A stretch of DNA of 64,000 nucleotides from Entophlyctis helioformis (GCA_025526915.1 JAHLKH010000104.1:28744-92743), one strand, 5' to 3'; shown: positions 12,124-24,029, numbered from the stretch's first letter. A program made the numbers and translations. The notes: a model not told the origin generated them from the sequence alone.

Positions 12124-15100
12124 TCAACGCAGCAGATTGCGCGACTTGGTCGACACATGCGATTCTCGTGATTGGTGGTGGTCAGGCCGACCGTGCATGG
12201 TATCTTCTGGCGAGAACTTTGCATGCGACGACGCGAGGATGGACGAGCTTTTGCCGCTGATCCGACTCGAGTCGCTTACAGCCAGTCCGTACACGTCGCT
12301 CACTCCAACCCCTATGCCAGCGCCGCGCTGCACAGCCAGACTCTGCACGCTCGATATCGTGTCTGCCACGCGCAGCCCGCCCGGTGTTGCGCCTCTTGCT
12401 CCTGATGCATGTCCGCCGCCCGCGTCCGGCTCAGGCGTCAGAGGCGGCAACCCAGCCGCCGCCGCGGCCGGTGCGTTGTAGCTATGTCGTCGCTTGGTGG
12501 TCGACCGATGCGGCAACTCGGCCAGCAAGTGGGGGGCAAACGGCGCGTTTTGCGATGCTCCGAGCCCGCCGCTGCCGCTGCTCCCCGCGCCGACACCTTG
12601 GCCAGCCGCGTTGCCCGTGATCGACGACGAGTTGCCGCCGCTGTTGGCGCGCTCCATGTTGCTCGTGCGGTCGATGCTTGCGCCGTGGCCGCTGAGCGGA
12701 CTGCTGCCTGCTGCTGCGCGGCTCGATCGCATGCCGTCGCTGTTGTTGAGGATCGGTGGCGATGGCGTGTTGCCGGATCGCTTCAAGCTGTGGTTGTGGC
12801 CCACCGCGCCCGAGTTGCTGCTGCTGCTGTTGGCGTTGGAGTGTTCGTCCTGGCGCACAAGGAACACTGGCAACAGGCCATAGCCGCCGTTGCCACTGCT
12901 GCCCATGTCCTGTTGCTGTTGCTGCTGCTGCTGCTGCTGCTGGAACGAGGATGCTTGCTGTGACGCGGCGATTGGCGATGTGGGTGAATGCAATGCTGAG
13001 GGTGCTGGAGATGCCAGCGGATTGACAAGGATCTGAGACGGCTGCCTGCTGGATGGCAGTGGCGGGAGCGGCTGGATAGGTGGCGGCGACTGCGGCGACT
13101 GTTTGTTGCCCTTGGCCTCAGTGTTGATGGTGTGGCGGCGTCGGATGTTCATGCTGGCCGACAGATCGGTGTTGCTGGCACCCATGCCTGGACTGCCGCC
13201 ATTGCTGCCCCCGCCGCCCGAGCCTTGCTGGCTGCGTGCAAGTGGAGACAGGTGCACGCCATGCACGCCTTGAATGGCAGGCATGTACAGCGAGGATGGA
13301 CCGGCACCTGTGCCTGCGCCTGTGCTCGAGAGCGACAGTGGCGACACGCCTCCTGGACTGCCAGCGATCGCGCCAACGGCAGCCGCCGCGGCAGTTGCAG
13401 CAGGGCCTGTTGTGATCACTGGACTGGTGCCCTGCACCCCCGAGATGGACGCAGGCGATGCAGCATCTTCGTTTCCCTTGCCGTACTTGTGCGACACGGT
13501 GCTGTGGCGACGCCGCACGCCTGCGTATACGGACGCCTTGCTGTTGCGGCGCTTGAGACTGAGCTGCGACGACAGACTCATCCATTTGCTCACGCCCGAA
13601 GAGTTGCTTGTCTCAAACGACGTGTTTACGCGGTCTGTCGCGTCGTACTCTCCTGTGTCGACATGTATAGATCGTAATGATCCCGCAGACACGTAGGCAA
13701 TGGTCGGACGCTCCTTGAAGAGCGTGTAGTCAAAGTACTGTTGTTGCATGGGCACTCCGTCAGTATTGATCAACAGCCCGCAAAGGGCATGCGCGGTCTC
13801 AACAAACGCCGGCATGATACAATGCTTACACTAAAGTCCTGGAAGGCCGATCCAAGCAATGCCTTTTCAGGCAGCGGCTTGCGCTTGTGCGAGAGAAACT
13901 CGTTCAGATCATCGGCAGTTGCGTCCGTCTTGAAGTTGGGGTCGGATATGCTGGGTATGAACACTGGCTTGATGGCCTTGTTCTCCACCCTGGTCCACGA
14001 CATGCCAGAAAAGTACAGGTGGTTGTGCAGCGCAGCCAGTCCATCGAATCCGTGGCCCAGCCGTTTCTTTGGTTCGAGCTGCAAGAACCCACTAATGAGC
14101 GATCTGCAGGCGTCTGTGAGGCCGTTGGCTGCATCTGGGAACTTGTACTTGGCGCGTTTGATGAGCTCTCGGCGCATCTTGGACCTGAACGGCCGTTCTC
14201 CGCATACAATCTCAAACAGCATGACGCCGAGCGACCACCAGTCGACTGCGGAATAGTAGCCTGTTCCTGTGATAATCTCTGGCGCCATATCTGCTCGCGG
14301 CAACGCCTTGTCGTGTCAGCCATAACCACGACAGCCGCTGGCTGCCAACACGGGTCACTTACATGGCTCGGTTCCTGCAACGGATTTGAGCGGCTTGCCT
14401 TCAATGAACCGGATGGCCACATTGAAGTCGGACAGATGCGCATGGCCCGCCTCATCAAGCAAAACATTCTGTGGCGGGCATTGCACTGTTGGCCATGCTG
14501 AATCCACTGCACATGGCTCGAGCTGACTTACATCTGGCTTGATATCTCGATGCACAATGTTGAGCGAATGCAAGTACCGCAGCGCTGAACTCAACTCGGC
14601 AATAACTGTCCTTGCCTCGTCCTGCCAGCCGCCGATCCGTGCATTTCCAGTATCCAGAGAGGCAGCCTCATTAGTCCATGGCTCTGCATATGCACACGCG
14701 AGGCAGAACGGCTCGTTGTGCGCAGCAGGTCGGGCTATCCATGCAGCCCACCTCGCCCCATATCCGAGACTTGATGTGGAAGCGCATGTCGCCACCGCGC
14801 ATGAGATCCAGCACCATGTAGAGATACTCGTCGTCCTGGAAGGAGTACCGCAGCCCGCAGATAAAGTTTTGGCGAATCTCTTCGAGCATGTTTCGCTCCT
14901 GGATGATGTGGTTGACGGCCTTGTCATTGAGCGCCTTTTCCTTTTGCGAGTACTTGAGCGCAAACATCTTGTGGTCCGACTTGCGCTCTACCATGCACAC
15001 CTGTTGTTGCAGCAGCAGCATGTCGAGCGTGTCCCAGCATTGGCGGAGCCGAGAAGTGAAGCGAGGTGGCGATATCAGTGGGCGAAGTGAGTGGGCGAAG

Positions 15101-15308
15101 TGAGTGGGCGAAACGCGCGTGGCGTGTCAGTGTCGAAACACAACGGTTGGGGACGATGGGCCCAGATGGGGCGGGTGGTGTGGAAAGTACAGGGGAAACG
15201 ACGCACTTTGCCAAAGGTGCCCTTGCCGAGCACCTCGTGGACCCTGAAGCTGTCCATGGTGACTGGCCGGTAGGCGATCGCGCCATTGCGAGAACTGCCG
15301 CAGCCCAT
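12124..15308 (-). CDS. STK32: YANK/STK32-type AGC protein kinase with a long disordered C-terminal tail
   Basis: The start MGCGSSRNGAIAYRP carries Gly2 for N-myristoylation and Cys3 for palmitoylation, as in human STK32A-C, so it should sit at membranes. The kinase fold is split by several introns. Seen are the Gly loop GKGTFGKV, the ATP lysine in MFALKYSQKE, the catalytic loop HRDIKPDN (an intron falls between D and N), and DFN in place of DFG (AHLSDFNVAIRF). The DFN motif is a hallmark of the YANK family. APE is in YMAPEIITG, followed by AVDWWSLGVMLFE and a C-lobe ending KPVFIPSISDPNF. The last exon (13730-12124) adds ~530 residues of low complexity (poly-Gln, Ser, Gly), far beyond the usual ~400-residue length. 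Small gaps between exons make some boundaries approximate. Substrates are unknown. Confidence 0.87.
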
Positions 15309-15515
15309 TGCAGATGCAGCTGCTTGTGACGAAACAAATGCCGATGTTCTCCTGAAGTGAGCAAGAGAGAGACAGAGGCAAACCAGACAATGGGCAATCC
15401 GGTCAATGGGCTGGGTGACAATCGCCGGCCTGTGCGGCCATTACAGCCGTGACGTCACGACTCCGGCTTCGCCAACGCTCGACAACGAACTCGGAAAAAC
15501 ACCGGATCAATCGCT
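15309..15515. promoter_or_regulatory. Divergent promoter region of STK32 and MOCS1, with a CRE-like palindrome
   Basis: About 207 bp lie between the two oppositely directed start codons. The 8-bp palindrome TGACGTCA, the classic full CRE/ATF-type bZIP site, lies at 15450-15457, about 60 bp before the MOCS1 ATG. No TATA box is evident. Function is inferred from the motif and position only. Confidence 0.5.
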
Positions 15516-18056
15516 ATGCGTCTGCTGACAACCACTGCTGCGAGAAGCGCTCGCCTCTGTGGGCTGGCAGCATTGGGCCGGCCTGCAGGCCAGTCTGCAC
15601 TGCGGTACAACACTGCAGCAGTTGCGGCGCTGGAAGCAGCACACGACCCTCTTTCTGGCATCCGGCAGCGAGTGCGGGTACGGTGTCTTGAACAGCGTTG
15701 CAATGGTCGCTGTTGGCAAGTGGCCTGCGCCTCCACACACACACATCAACCAACTCGGCGGCCTGCTGTGCTTGACAGGAGCGAATCCAGCGGGCCGATG
15801 CAGAGCTCCGGGCCAGCCCACTCACAGACACCTTTAACCGCAAGCACACCTATCTGCGCATCTCCCTCACCGAACGGTGCAACCTTCGCTGCACATACTG
15901 CATGCCGGCCGACGGCATCAAGCTGTCGCCAAAGGACCACATGCTCACAACACCGGAAATACTGCGACTGGCGCGTCTGTTTGTGGAGCAGGGCGTCACC
16001 AAGATCCGGTTGACTGGAGGAGAGCCTACTGTGCGCAAGGACCTGCTCGACATCATTGGTGCGTTGCTGCTTGTGGGTTTGTTTTTTGGTGCTGGCAGGT
16101 TCCAGCCTGTGCATGCTTACCAACAATGCGCCGTGGCATGAAGGCGGCCTCAATGAGCTCAAGGCGATTGGCCTCACCGATATCGGCATGACACAAACGG
16201 CATTGCTCTCCGTCGCAAGCTGCCCGACCTGCTGGAAAATGGCCTGGACCAGCTCAACATCAGTTTGGACACGCTCAAGGCAGATCGCTTCGAAGAGCTC
16301 ACACGCCGCAAGGGTGAGTGGCAGGAACGGCCCTTGTAGCAGGTGTTCCCTTGCTTCTCCAACGTTGCTGATCAACAACCCGTGATCTTCTGGCAGGGCT
16401 TGATGTCGTCATGGAGTCAATCAAGGCGGCTGCAGAGATGAACTTCAAGGCCGTCAAGATCAACGCGGTCGTCATGCGGCATGCCAACGACGATGAGCTG
16501 TCGACTTTGTTCGCCTGACACGGGATCTGCCAGTGTACATGCGGTTCATCGAGTACATGCCCTTTGATGGTAATCCCTTTTGAGTGGGCTGGCGGGTTGC
16601 GTTGGTTGGGACAGCACGGCTCACATCGCTTGGCAGGCAACAAGTGGAACAAGGACAAGTTCGTGTCGTACGCCGATATGCTTGCAAGTATCGGCAAAGA
16701 CTTTTCTGGCATTTCAAAGATGACCGATGACGCAAACGACACATCCAAGGTACGCACATGCAGCCTTTTGTTGCATGGCAAAGACTCTTCCGTGCTCAAC
16801 CTCCCGGCCATTGACAGGCGTACCAAGTCGATGGATTCCGTGGCAAGTTTGGCTTCATCACGTCCATGAGCGACCACTTTTGCGGGACATGCAACCGCGT
16901 TCGCCTGCTGGCCGACGGCAACCTCAAAGTCTGCTTGTTTGGCAACTCGGAGATCAACCTGCGCGACATGCTCCGTCGCAACGCATCTGAAGACGAGATC
17001 CTGCAGCTTATCGGCATGGCTGGTACGTGATATGGAACTGCATCGCGTATGCCCATGCTTGCACAGTGATTGACTGCATTGCTGTGTGCATGCCGGCGCC
17101 GTGATGGTCCAGTTCGTCGCAAGCGGAAACAGCATGCAGGTATGTTTGAGCTTGCAAAACGACCCAATCGGCCCATGATCCTCATTGGTGGATAGCGGCC
17201 ATGCCGACGCCTTTCCGTATCTCCTGTCCTTTGTCTGCACTCTCTATGTATTCCACCAGCACCTGATCTTGTACTACATAAACGGCATTCTCTGTCTCCA
17301 TCTCCGTCTCGCTTTCCCTCTGGTTGCTTTCTGACACTTTTCACTTTGATGGTGATCGTCTGCTCACAGTTCAAGAGGCTGCTTCGTCTGGTGGAGATCG
17401 TGGCATGGAGAGGGCCACACATGCATCTGTGCGAAGCCATCGCTGGATCAAGCCGTCACTCGCTCTGCCCTTGGGCATGAACATTGGCAAGCGCATGGCC
17501 TTGATGCCACCAGCCGTGCACCACGTTCAGTCGCGGCTGCTGTCGATGTCCTCAAGGTGCCAGTCGGCCGACAAGACCGGCGAGCCACGACTCACGCATG
17601 TTGGTGCAGATGGCCGTGCGGCCATGGTCGATGTCAGCGACAAGACCGAGACAAAACGCACGGCAGTTGCAACGGGACGCGTCATTCTTGGCCCTGAGGC
17701 GTTTGCGCTTGTCCGCGACAATAAGAACAGCAAGGGCGACGTGTTGACGGTCGCGCAGATTGCTGGCATCCAAGGCGCCAAGCAGACCAGCAACCTGATT
17801 CCGCTCTGCACCCGCTCATGCTCTCCAAGGTCAAGGTGCACTTGGAACTCAACGACGCGCTGCACGCGGTCGACATCCGTGCGCTTGTGATGTGCACGGG
17901 CCGCACCGGCGTTGAGATGGAGGCCATGGTGCCGTCTCGGTTGCTGCATGCACTGTCTACGACATGTGCAAGGCCGTCAACAAGGGCATTGTGATATCCG
18001 ATATCCGGCTTGCTTCCAAGACAGGCGGCAAGAGCGGCGATTTTGTTGCAGAGTGA
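15516..18056 (+). CDS. MOCS1: MOCS1: GTP 3',8-cyclase (MoaA) and cPMP synthase (MoaC) in one locus
   Basis: This locus makes cyclic pyranopterin monophosphate from GTP, the first step of molybdenum cofactor synthesis. The start [16 protein letters not shown] looks like a mitochondrial presequence. The radical-SAM cluster is [12 protein letters not shown], and the second Fe-S cluster ligands are in [20 protein letters not shown]. The MoaA part ends MILIGG-stop at 17195; the terminal Gly-Gly is needed for catalysis in this family. The MoaC part has [35 protein letters not shown], a reconstructed LCHPL and YDMCKAV, ending GKSGDFVAE at 18056. Four single-base frame breaks (about 16191, 16500, 17810, 17930) interrupt otherwise conserved sequence; sequence errors are more likely than decay. 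About seven introns. A splice option fuses both parts (see 17140-17369). Confidence 0.88.
17140..17369 (+). other. MOCS1: Optional intron that decides MOCS1A versus MOCS1AB fusion
   Basis: A good donor (CAG/GTATGT at 17140) and a good acceptor (CTGAC at 17335-17339 and CTCACAG ending 17369) frame 230 bp. If retained, translation runs [18 protein letters not shown] and stops at 17195. If removed, the codon G+TT joins KQHA to VQEAASSGG and continues in frame into the MoaC domain. The spliced form therefore loses the catalytic Gly-Gly. No ATG precedes the MoaC part in its frame except internal ones at 17405 and 17477. Confidence 0.7.
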
Positions 18057-18129
18057 CTGGCAGGGTGGTGTGTGTTGGGGTTGGGCAAAGCAGCCAATGA
18101 ATTGAAAACGGGACACTGCCATGATGGCG

Positions 18130-19839
18130 TCAAGAGTAGTATTTCGTTGGTCCAAGATCGTTGGCTGACACGGACTCGAGCTTGATGCTCCGGCCGCAGA
18201 CGCCAAACTGCTCGGCATTGAGGTGCGAGTTGCAGACTTCCATCTTGACCATTTCCCGGATGGCGCGATCTACGTTGCGGATCTCGTACGTCTTGTACCG
18301 CTGACGCGGCTGCTTGGCGTCAATGGGCGGCAGCATCAACCGTCCGGAACTTGTGCCCTTTCAGCCAGTGTGAGCGGCAGAGGAGGTGCTGGTTGGAGCT
18401 CAGCTGCTGTTGCACAGCGAGTTCGACCCGTCAGCGACGATCGCTCCAGTCCGTTGGTCTTGGATGCCGATGCCGATGTCTGGCAGCCGAGGATGCCTGC
18501 GCTCGACCCTCGATGTGGCCGTGCTCCTGCTTTGGCGCGGTCGTGCACAGCAGCCGTGCTCGAATGCAACACGCTCTGCGCGCAGGGTGCTCGTGCGGCC
18601 ACAAGTCGTTGTCATTGTCCAGAGTCAGCCGCTCGACATGCAACGGGTCCGTCTCGACGTCGTCTGGCAGGAGGTACGTAAAGTTCCAGTCGATCTGCAG
18701 GTTCTGGCAGATCAGGTACATGTTGCGGTCTTCGAGCTTGTTGACAATCTCTGCAAACATGCCGCTCTCTTCCTTGATGCGCGCCAGCTGCTTCTTGAGC
18801 CGCCGGTTGAGCCGCTCTTCATCCAGGGTTGACTCGGATATCGAGTCCAGTTCGCGCTGTCGTGGCCACGCCGGTCATCATGTCAGCATGGGCACGCTGC
18901 CAACAAGTATATGAAGGCACTCACCTGGCTGGCGACACCCTCGACGGCATTGATGATGCGCTCGGCCTGCTTCGTGGTGTTGTACACGCTCATGTCGTGC
19001 CGCTTGAGCAGCTTTTCCATCTCTATGCTGTGCGTGACCTTGGCCTCCTCTGCACTTGCCTTCAAAGCCGTGATCTCCTCGCTCAGAATGGCTTCGGTTG
19101 AGTGCAGCTGGAAGTCTGTGAGCTCTGCAATCTTGCGGTTGGTCGCCTCAATGTCCGACTCGAGCTGGTCGATTGTGCGGTGCAGATCTACACACACATA
19201 CAGTCGACATGGTGAATGGCCATGGCAGCAGCGTCTTGCGAGTGCATGTTGATCATGACGCCTACCCTTGATGACGTCCATCTGTGTCAGAATGGTTGGA
19301 TCGAGACTGACATCCAGCTTGCGCTGAAACTCTGTTTGTTGATCCTCCATGTTCGTAAACCGCGTGGTCATGTTGTCCGTGTCGGACACAACCGTGCGCA
19401 TCCGTGCATACTGGTCTTCCTCTGCCTGGCGCAGCTTCTCCCGCAGCTTCCGCGATTCGTCCTTTCTGTCGTTGGTGCAGCAGTGAGTATGGCTGAGTTG
19501 GCATATGCAAGGCGGCTGCGAGCAGGCTGTCATGCCGACACGTACGCCTTGAGGTACTCTTTGTGGTAGTGAGCTGCAGCAATCTTGTGCGACTCGAGCC
19601 TGTCATGGATCAGCCATCAGCCATCAGCCATCAGCCATCTGTCCGCGCATCACACGGCTGAGCCACAACACAGAGACACAATCGGTGCTCTGCACAAGAG
19701 CACACACGCACATGACCAGTGTCAGAAAGGGCGCTGGCTCGCCCTGCATCTTGGGCGTCTTGGGCGTCTTGGATTTGGACTTTTTGCCGCCCTTGCCCTT
19801 GCCCTTACCCTTGCCGCCTTTCTTCTTCTTGCCAGCCAT
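18130..19839 (-). CDS. Coiled-coil protein with a basic Lys/Gly-rich N-terminus, possibly flagellar
   Basis: The start MAGKKKKGGKGKGKGKGG resembles the N-termini of several basal body and axoneme coiled-coil proteins (BBOF1/CFAP157 style). Coiled-coil exons follow, with KDESRKLREKLRQAEEDQYAR, then TIDQLESDIEATNRKIAEL and HSIEMEKLLKRHDMSVYN, separated by short introns (for example 18923-18862 and 19266-19188). A further exon holds EERLNRRLKKQLARIKEESG and NLQIDWNFTYLLPDD. The C-terminal exon (RQRYKTYEIRNVDRAIREMV ... to 18130) is reached only through a stretch (18340-18600) whose frame I could not resolve, either an unseen intron or an indel near 18335. The family is not firmly recognised; a cilium/flagellum role is a guess from the look of the protein and the likely zoosporic host. 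Confidence 0.5.
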
Positions 19840-19902
19840 GCTCAATGCTCAGTTCTGTGCGTCTCCCTTTGGTGGGTTGCCAAAGCCAAGCTGCCGCTTT
19901 AT

Positions 19903-21722
19903 TTATTCCTTGGTGGGCTTCTTTCCTGCAAACATCTTCTGCACCTTCTCGCCAGCATACACAAACGATCTCGAGAGCCCCGCTGTCAACACGCCTTGAG
20001 CGACTGTGTCAGTGCAGGCATTGCGACGATCTCGGCCAATGCTGGTCACCGCAAGGCACGCGAGTGTCAGTTGTCTGTGAATGCACGGCATGCATGACTC
20101 CAGCGGCCGGGCAGTTGCTCAACCCACCCTTCTCGACATAGACGGGCAGTTCGGGAGACTCGACAACCGACAGTGCAAACATCGGATCTGCACGGTCAAC
20201 CTTGAGCTTTCCCTTGCGAGACAAGTACCAAAGGTGGTGGCTCTTTATGCGTTCGTAAACGCGCTTTGGCAATGCGAGGACCATGGAAGCACGCAACTTG
20301 GCGTTGTCCTCTTGCTGTCATGGGTTGGTGGAAGAGTCCCATCAAGTCAGCAATCCCGCACGATGGTTGCTGATGCAAGGAGCAGGCCTGAGCTCACTTG
20401 GAGACTGCCGTCTGGCACATAGTTGACAATCGGCAAGTCCTCAATGATCGGCTTGTACACCTGTCGGAAGGCGTCCATCTGGGCATACACGATGTTGTAT
20501 ATCTTGTATGGATTCTCGCCAAACCGCATCCGAAAGTCTCCTGTCGTTGGAGCACAGTCAGCCACCAGATGCACGCAATGCAGTTGGGAATGCACCAGTC
20601 GGCGATCCGCTCCGGCTGACCTCGGTAGGAGAGCCCTGCAATCGTCAGAAACAGATCTTCCTCTGAGAACTGATGCGGCAGCATCAGCAATGCAGCGCGG
20701 ACGGCATTGTAGCGGTTTGTCTGAGAAGCAAGCCGGATCCGCGCATCGTCTCGTAAGATCTTGACCTAGAGCAGGAATCGTCAGCATCGGCAAGTCGCGT
20801 ACAGCCTATTCATGCATCCCTCCATCATGACAGTCTTATGAGGATGCGCACTCACTGGTTTTTGCATACGCCCGGCAATGTAGAGCGACTCCCATTCTTC
20901 CAGATCCTTGATCAGTCTGTCGATCTTGATCACGCCGTACTTGACACGCTGCACAGCAGGCCATCCGGCATATACACGAGCATGCTCAAAGCGTCAGCAA
21001 TGGGCCGAGCCAATAGATCATGCGCATGCCAATCTCACCGCCCCGTCAATGTCAATGTCTGGGTTGAAGTAGATGCCAGCGCCAAACGAGTCCTGGATCT
21101 GCGCAACTGTGCCGCTGCCCAGCCCCGCCAGCGACGAGTAGTGATGGCGGTTCTGGCGGATATTGAGCGAGTGCCAATGCTCGGGATGCGTCACGCCAAA
21201 GATAAAGTCGATCATGGGCTTTGGGCGAGTGAATGGCATGGCATGGCATGGCATAGCATGCCAAATCCATTGGCCCGCATTCGTCGTGGGTGTTGGTGCG
21301 TGAGATGACAGGCCAGATCACAAGCGAGCAGCACCGAAGCAATGCCGCACCTTGCTGCCTGATGGCGCCGATGAGGATGGCGATGAGGACGACGATGAGG
21401 ACGACGATGATACGCTGTAGCCCTGCTGCTGGTAGACGCCAGAGCCGTACGCCAGGGCGAATCGCACAGGAGCTTGGAAGCTGCCAATGAGGCTCTCCAG
21501 CTGTGCCGTCAGCTCGGTGTCTCGCTCGCTCATGGTGCGTGCGTGTGCCGTGGCGCCAAACAGCCGGCTGTGTGCAATGCGGCGAGCAGCTGTGCATGCG
21601 ATGCCTGTGCCCATGGGGCTCGGTGCTCTCGCTAGCAGGACCTGACTTGCACCAGCATACGCTGCACAGACACTCGCTGCACAATGGCCTTGGCGGCCAG
21701 CAGGACGAAGCAGCGACGCCAT
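19903..21722 (-). CDS. TAM41: TAM41, mitochondrial phosphatidate cytidylyltransferase
   Basis: TAM41 makes CDP-diacylglycerol from phosphatidic acid at the inner mitochondrial membrane, for cardiolipin synthesis. Conserved blocks are FALAYGSGVYQQ, MIDFIFGVTHPEHWHSLN, NRHHYSSLAGLGSG, FGAGIYFNP, KYGVIKIDRLIKDLEEWESL, YIAGRMQKP and LPHQFSEEDLFLTIAGLSYRG, ending FVYAGEKVQKMFAGKKPTKE. Six introns fit GT-AG. A run of about 13 serines lies between the GSG block and MIDFIFG, where relatives have a short spacer. The start at 21722 gives an Arg-rich, acid-poor leader (MASLLRPAGRQGHC...) expected of a mitochondrial protein; the ATG at 21533 (MSERD) is the alternative. The frame is intact. Confidence 0.9.
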
Positions 21723-21839
21723 ATGGTTGCCGAGTGCGGCGTTAAGAATGGCGCCGTGCGCAGATCGCGTTTCCGCGTGCAACAGCAGCAACAACATGCG
21801 CCGGCTTTCCAGCACATACAGACATGCTGGACGCAACTT

Positions 21840-23300
21840 GCACCAACTTGCCTTCGCCCCGCCGCATCAATCCTTGCAGCCGGAGCAGCTGCAACATCAG
21901 CCAAAACAGCTCAAGCAGGTCGAGGCGTACGCCGAGGCATACGAGGCAGCCAAGCGCGAGGCTAATGAGCTCTGCCGTGCTGACAGCCGGGAAAACTGGC
22001 AGAAGCGTGGCAGAGATCTTGACACAATGTTCCATGATGGACGCATCGCTGAAGCGTGGAGGGCATCACGCAACATGGCACGATGGAAGCACCGCACAGG
22101 TGCAGCCGCGACACCACTGAAGGACAGCAACGGTGTGCTGCAGCACGAGCCCGAGTCAATCGCACGGATCTGACACAGGCACTACTCAGCCTTGGCAGCA
22201 GACGAGTCAGGCGGCTTCGAGCTCGACTACTGGATCAACAGATGTGGAGAGCCGCAACCACCTGCTGCGCCACTAACTTGCCTTTCTGTTGGAACGATCT
22301 GGCGGCAGCCATCTCCGAGATGAATGGACGCAAAGCGCCTGGCGACGACGGCATCCCGGCGTCGTTCTACAAGGGCGTTTGATGCAAAGATCCCGCCGGA
22401 GCTCCAGGGCCAGCGGTCTGCAGCAGCCGGTATCTCGGGAGCAGCACAGGGGCTGATGCGTGTGTGCAACACCATCTTCGAGGACGCAGTCATTCCAAGT
22501 GCATGGCAGTCGGCGTCCATCGTCTCGCTGCCAAAGAAGGGCGATCTGAGCGATCCGTCCAACCACCGTGGTATCTCGCTGATCAATGTCGGCCTGAAAG
22601 TGCTGTGCAAAGCAGTGCACATGCGGCTCAACACATTCGTTGAAGCTAATAACCTCATAACGCACAAGCAAGCAGGCTTCCGTCGCGGTGAGGAGGCGGT
22701 AGCGCAGGTCTGCGCTCTCGTCGACATTATCCAGCGGCGGCGTGCACGCCAACTGCCCACACATGCAGCGTTCATTGACATCAAGAAGGCATTTGACACG
22801 GTGCCGATCGGCGCACTGCTGTGGAAGCTGCGCAAGATGGGCATCCCGCCACGCACGTACGAGTTCCTCAAGTCGCTCTACACGTCATCCACTGCATGTG
22901 CACGATCAGGCAATGTGCTCTCTGAGCCGTTCAACGTCAGGCGAGGCGTCCGCCAAGGCTGCCCGCTGTCTGGCCTCTTGTTCAACCTGTTCCTCAACGA
23001 CAGCCTCAACGACATACTCGATGGCATCCCCGAGATCAACCATCACAGCCGTGGCTGACGGTCATGGCATCCGTGGGCTGATGTTTGCAGACGATGTGGT
23101 CATTCTCGCAGAGTTGCATGCAGCATTGGCAGCCGCGGTGGAAGTCGTGGCGGCATGGGCGGACAAGTGGCAGATGGCGTTTGGTGTCGACAAATGCGGC
23201 ATCATGGCGTTCTTCAAACCACCAACCAACAACGCAGGCAACTTGGCGGGACGTGGGGCGAAGCATTCAATGCGGAGCAGATGCGGAACTTCGAGGGTGA
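21840..23300 (+). mobile_element. Degenerate LINE-type (non-LTR) reverse transcriptase
   Basis: Translated pieces in three frames align in order with a LINE ORF2. A pre-RT segment (AWRASRNMARWKH ... TPLKDSNGVLQHEPESIARI) leads to RKAPGDDGIPASFYKG. RT motifs follow: NHRGISLINVGLKVL, HAAFIDIKKAFDTVP, RRGVRQGCPLSGLLFNLFLN and the active site GLMFADDVVIL (F in place of Y in the usual YADD). The thumb is DKWQMAFGVDKCGIM. A TGA in RIW*HRHY near 22170 and frame changes near 22380 and 23040 break it, so it is not active. No endonuclease domain or target-site duplication was seen; it looks 5' truncated next to TAM41. Confidence 0.85.
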
Positions 23301-23765
23301 TGGGTTGGCTATGGTGGGTTTAGCGGACTTCCTGCAAGCGTCTATTTGGGTGTACCAGTCTGAGCTCTGGGCACACAAACGGCGCGCTGTAGGGTAAGGG
23401 TACCTGTGGGATTTGCCAACGAGCCTATGCCATCACTGGTGGGGCATGCTATGCAAGCACATGGAATGAAGCTTTCTTATCCATCTGCATGATATAGCCA
23501 GATCTCTCTGCTCTACTCCTTCTCTATCCAACACTCGCCTTGCATATCTCTTGGATCTCTCTGGTGAGATATGATAAACCAAGACACGCCACCATCGTGG
23601 TGCCATCCAGCAAGCCGATGCGGAAGACAGGAATATAGCACAGTGCTACGTACAAAGGCAACCAATGTCACCACATCGTGCCAGGATATCTGCAATCATT
23701 GCGGTCATGGGACAATACCACTAACATTTGTATTGACAACTGGCGAGAAATCGATCGAGAGATTA

Positions 23766-23837
23766 TCCGCGTTGGTCCAGAGGTTAGGATTCCTCGCTTT
23801 CACCGAGGCGGCCCGGGTTCGATTCCCGGACGTGGAG
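23766..23837 (+). tRNA. tRNA-Glu (anticodon UUC), intronless
   Basis: A 72-nt cloverleaf with a 7-bp acceptor stem (TCCGCGT/ACGTGGA, one G-U), the A-box-like GTTGGTCCAGAGG, an anticodon loop CTTTCAC giving UUC, and a T arm with the B box GGTTCGATTCC. TTTT at 23843-23846 is a likely Pol III terminator. It is the same gene as the copy at 44516-44587. Confidence 0.95.
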
Positions 23838-24029
23838 CACTCTTTTGTTCGGCTGCCATTTTTGCATTGGTTGGTTGGTGTCACGTGACCGAATCTCACT
23901 TTTTTGTGTGGATCGGCAAGGCTTGTTGGCGGCATCTGCACGGCGCAGCCCCTCGCGGATCAACGCACACACTCTCCAGGCCAAGTCAGGCTGGCAGTCG
24001 GCCAGCAGTCGCTTGATTGCCAACGCGAG

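Noticed and set aside
12409..12963. Plus-strand frames through 12.3-13.7 kb
   Set aside because: They are antisense shadows of the Ser/Gln-rich tail of the STK32 gene.
15516..18056. MOCS1 as a pseudogene
   Set aside because: All catalytic motifs, splice sites and the terminal Gly-Gly are kept, and similar one-base breaks occur in essential genes (CDC7, PheRS beta), so sequence error is the simpler reading.
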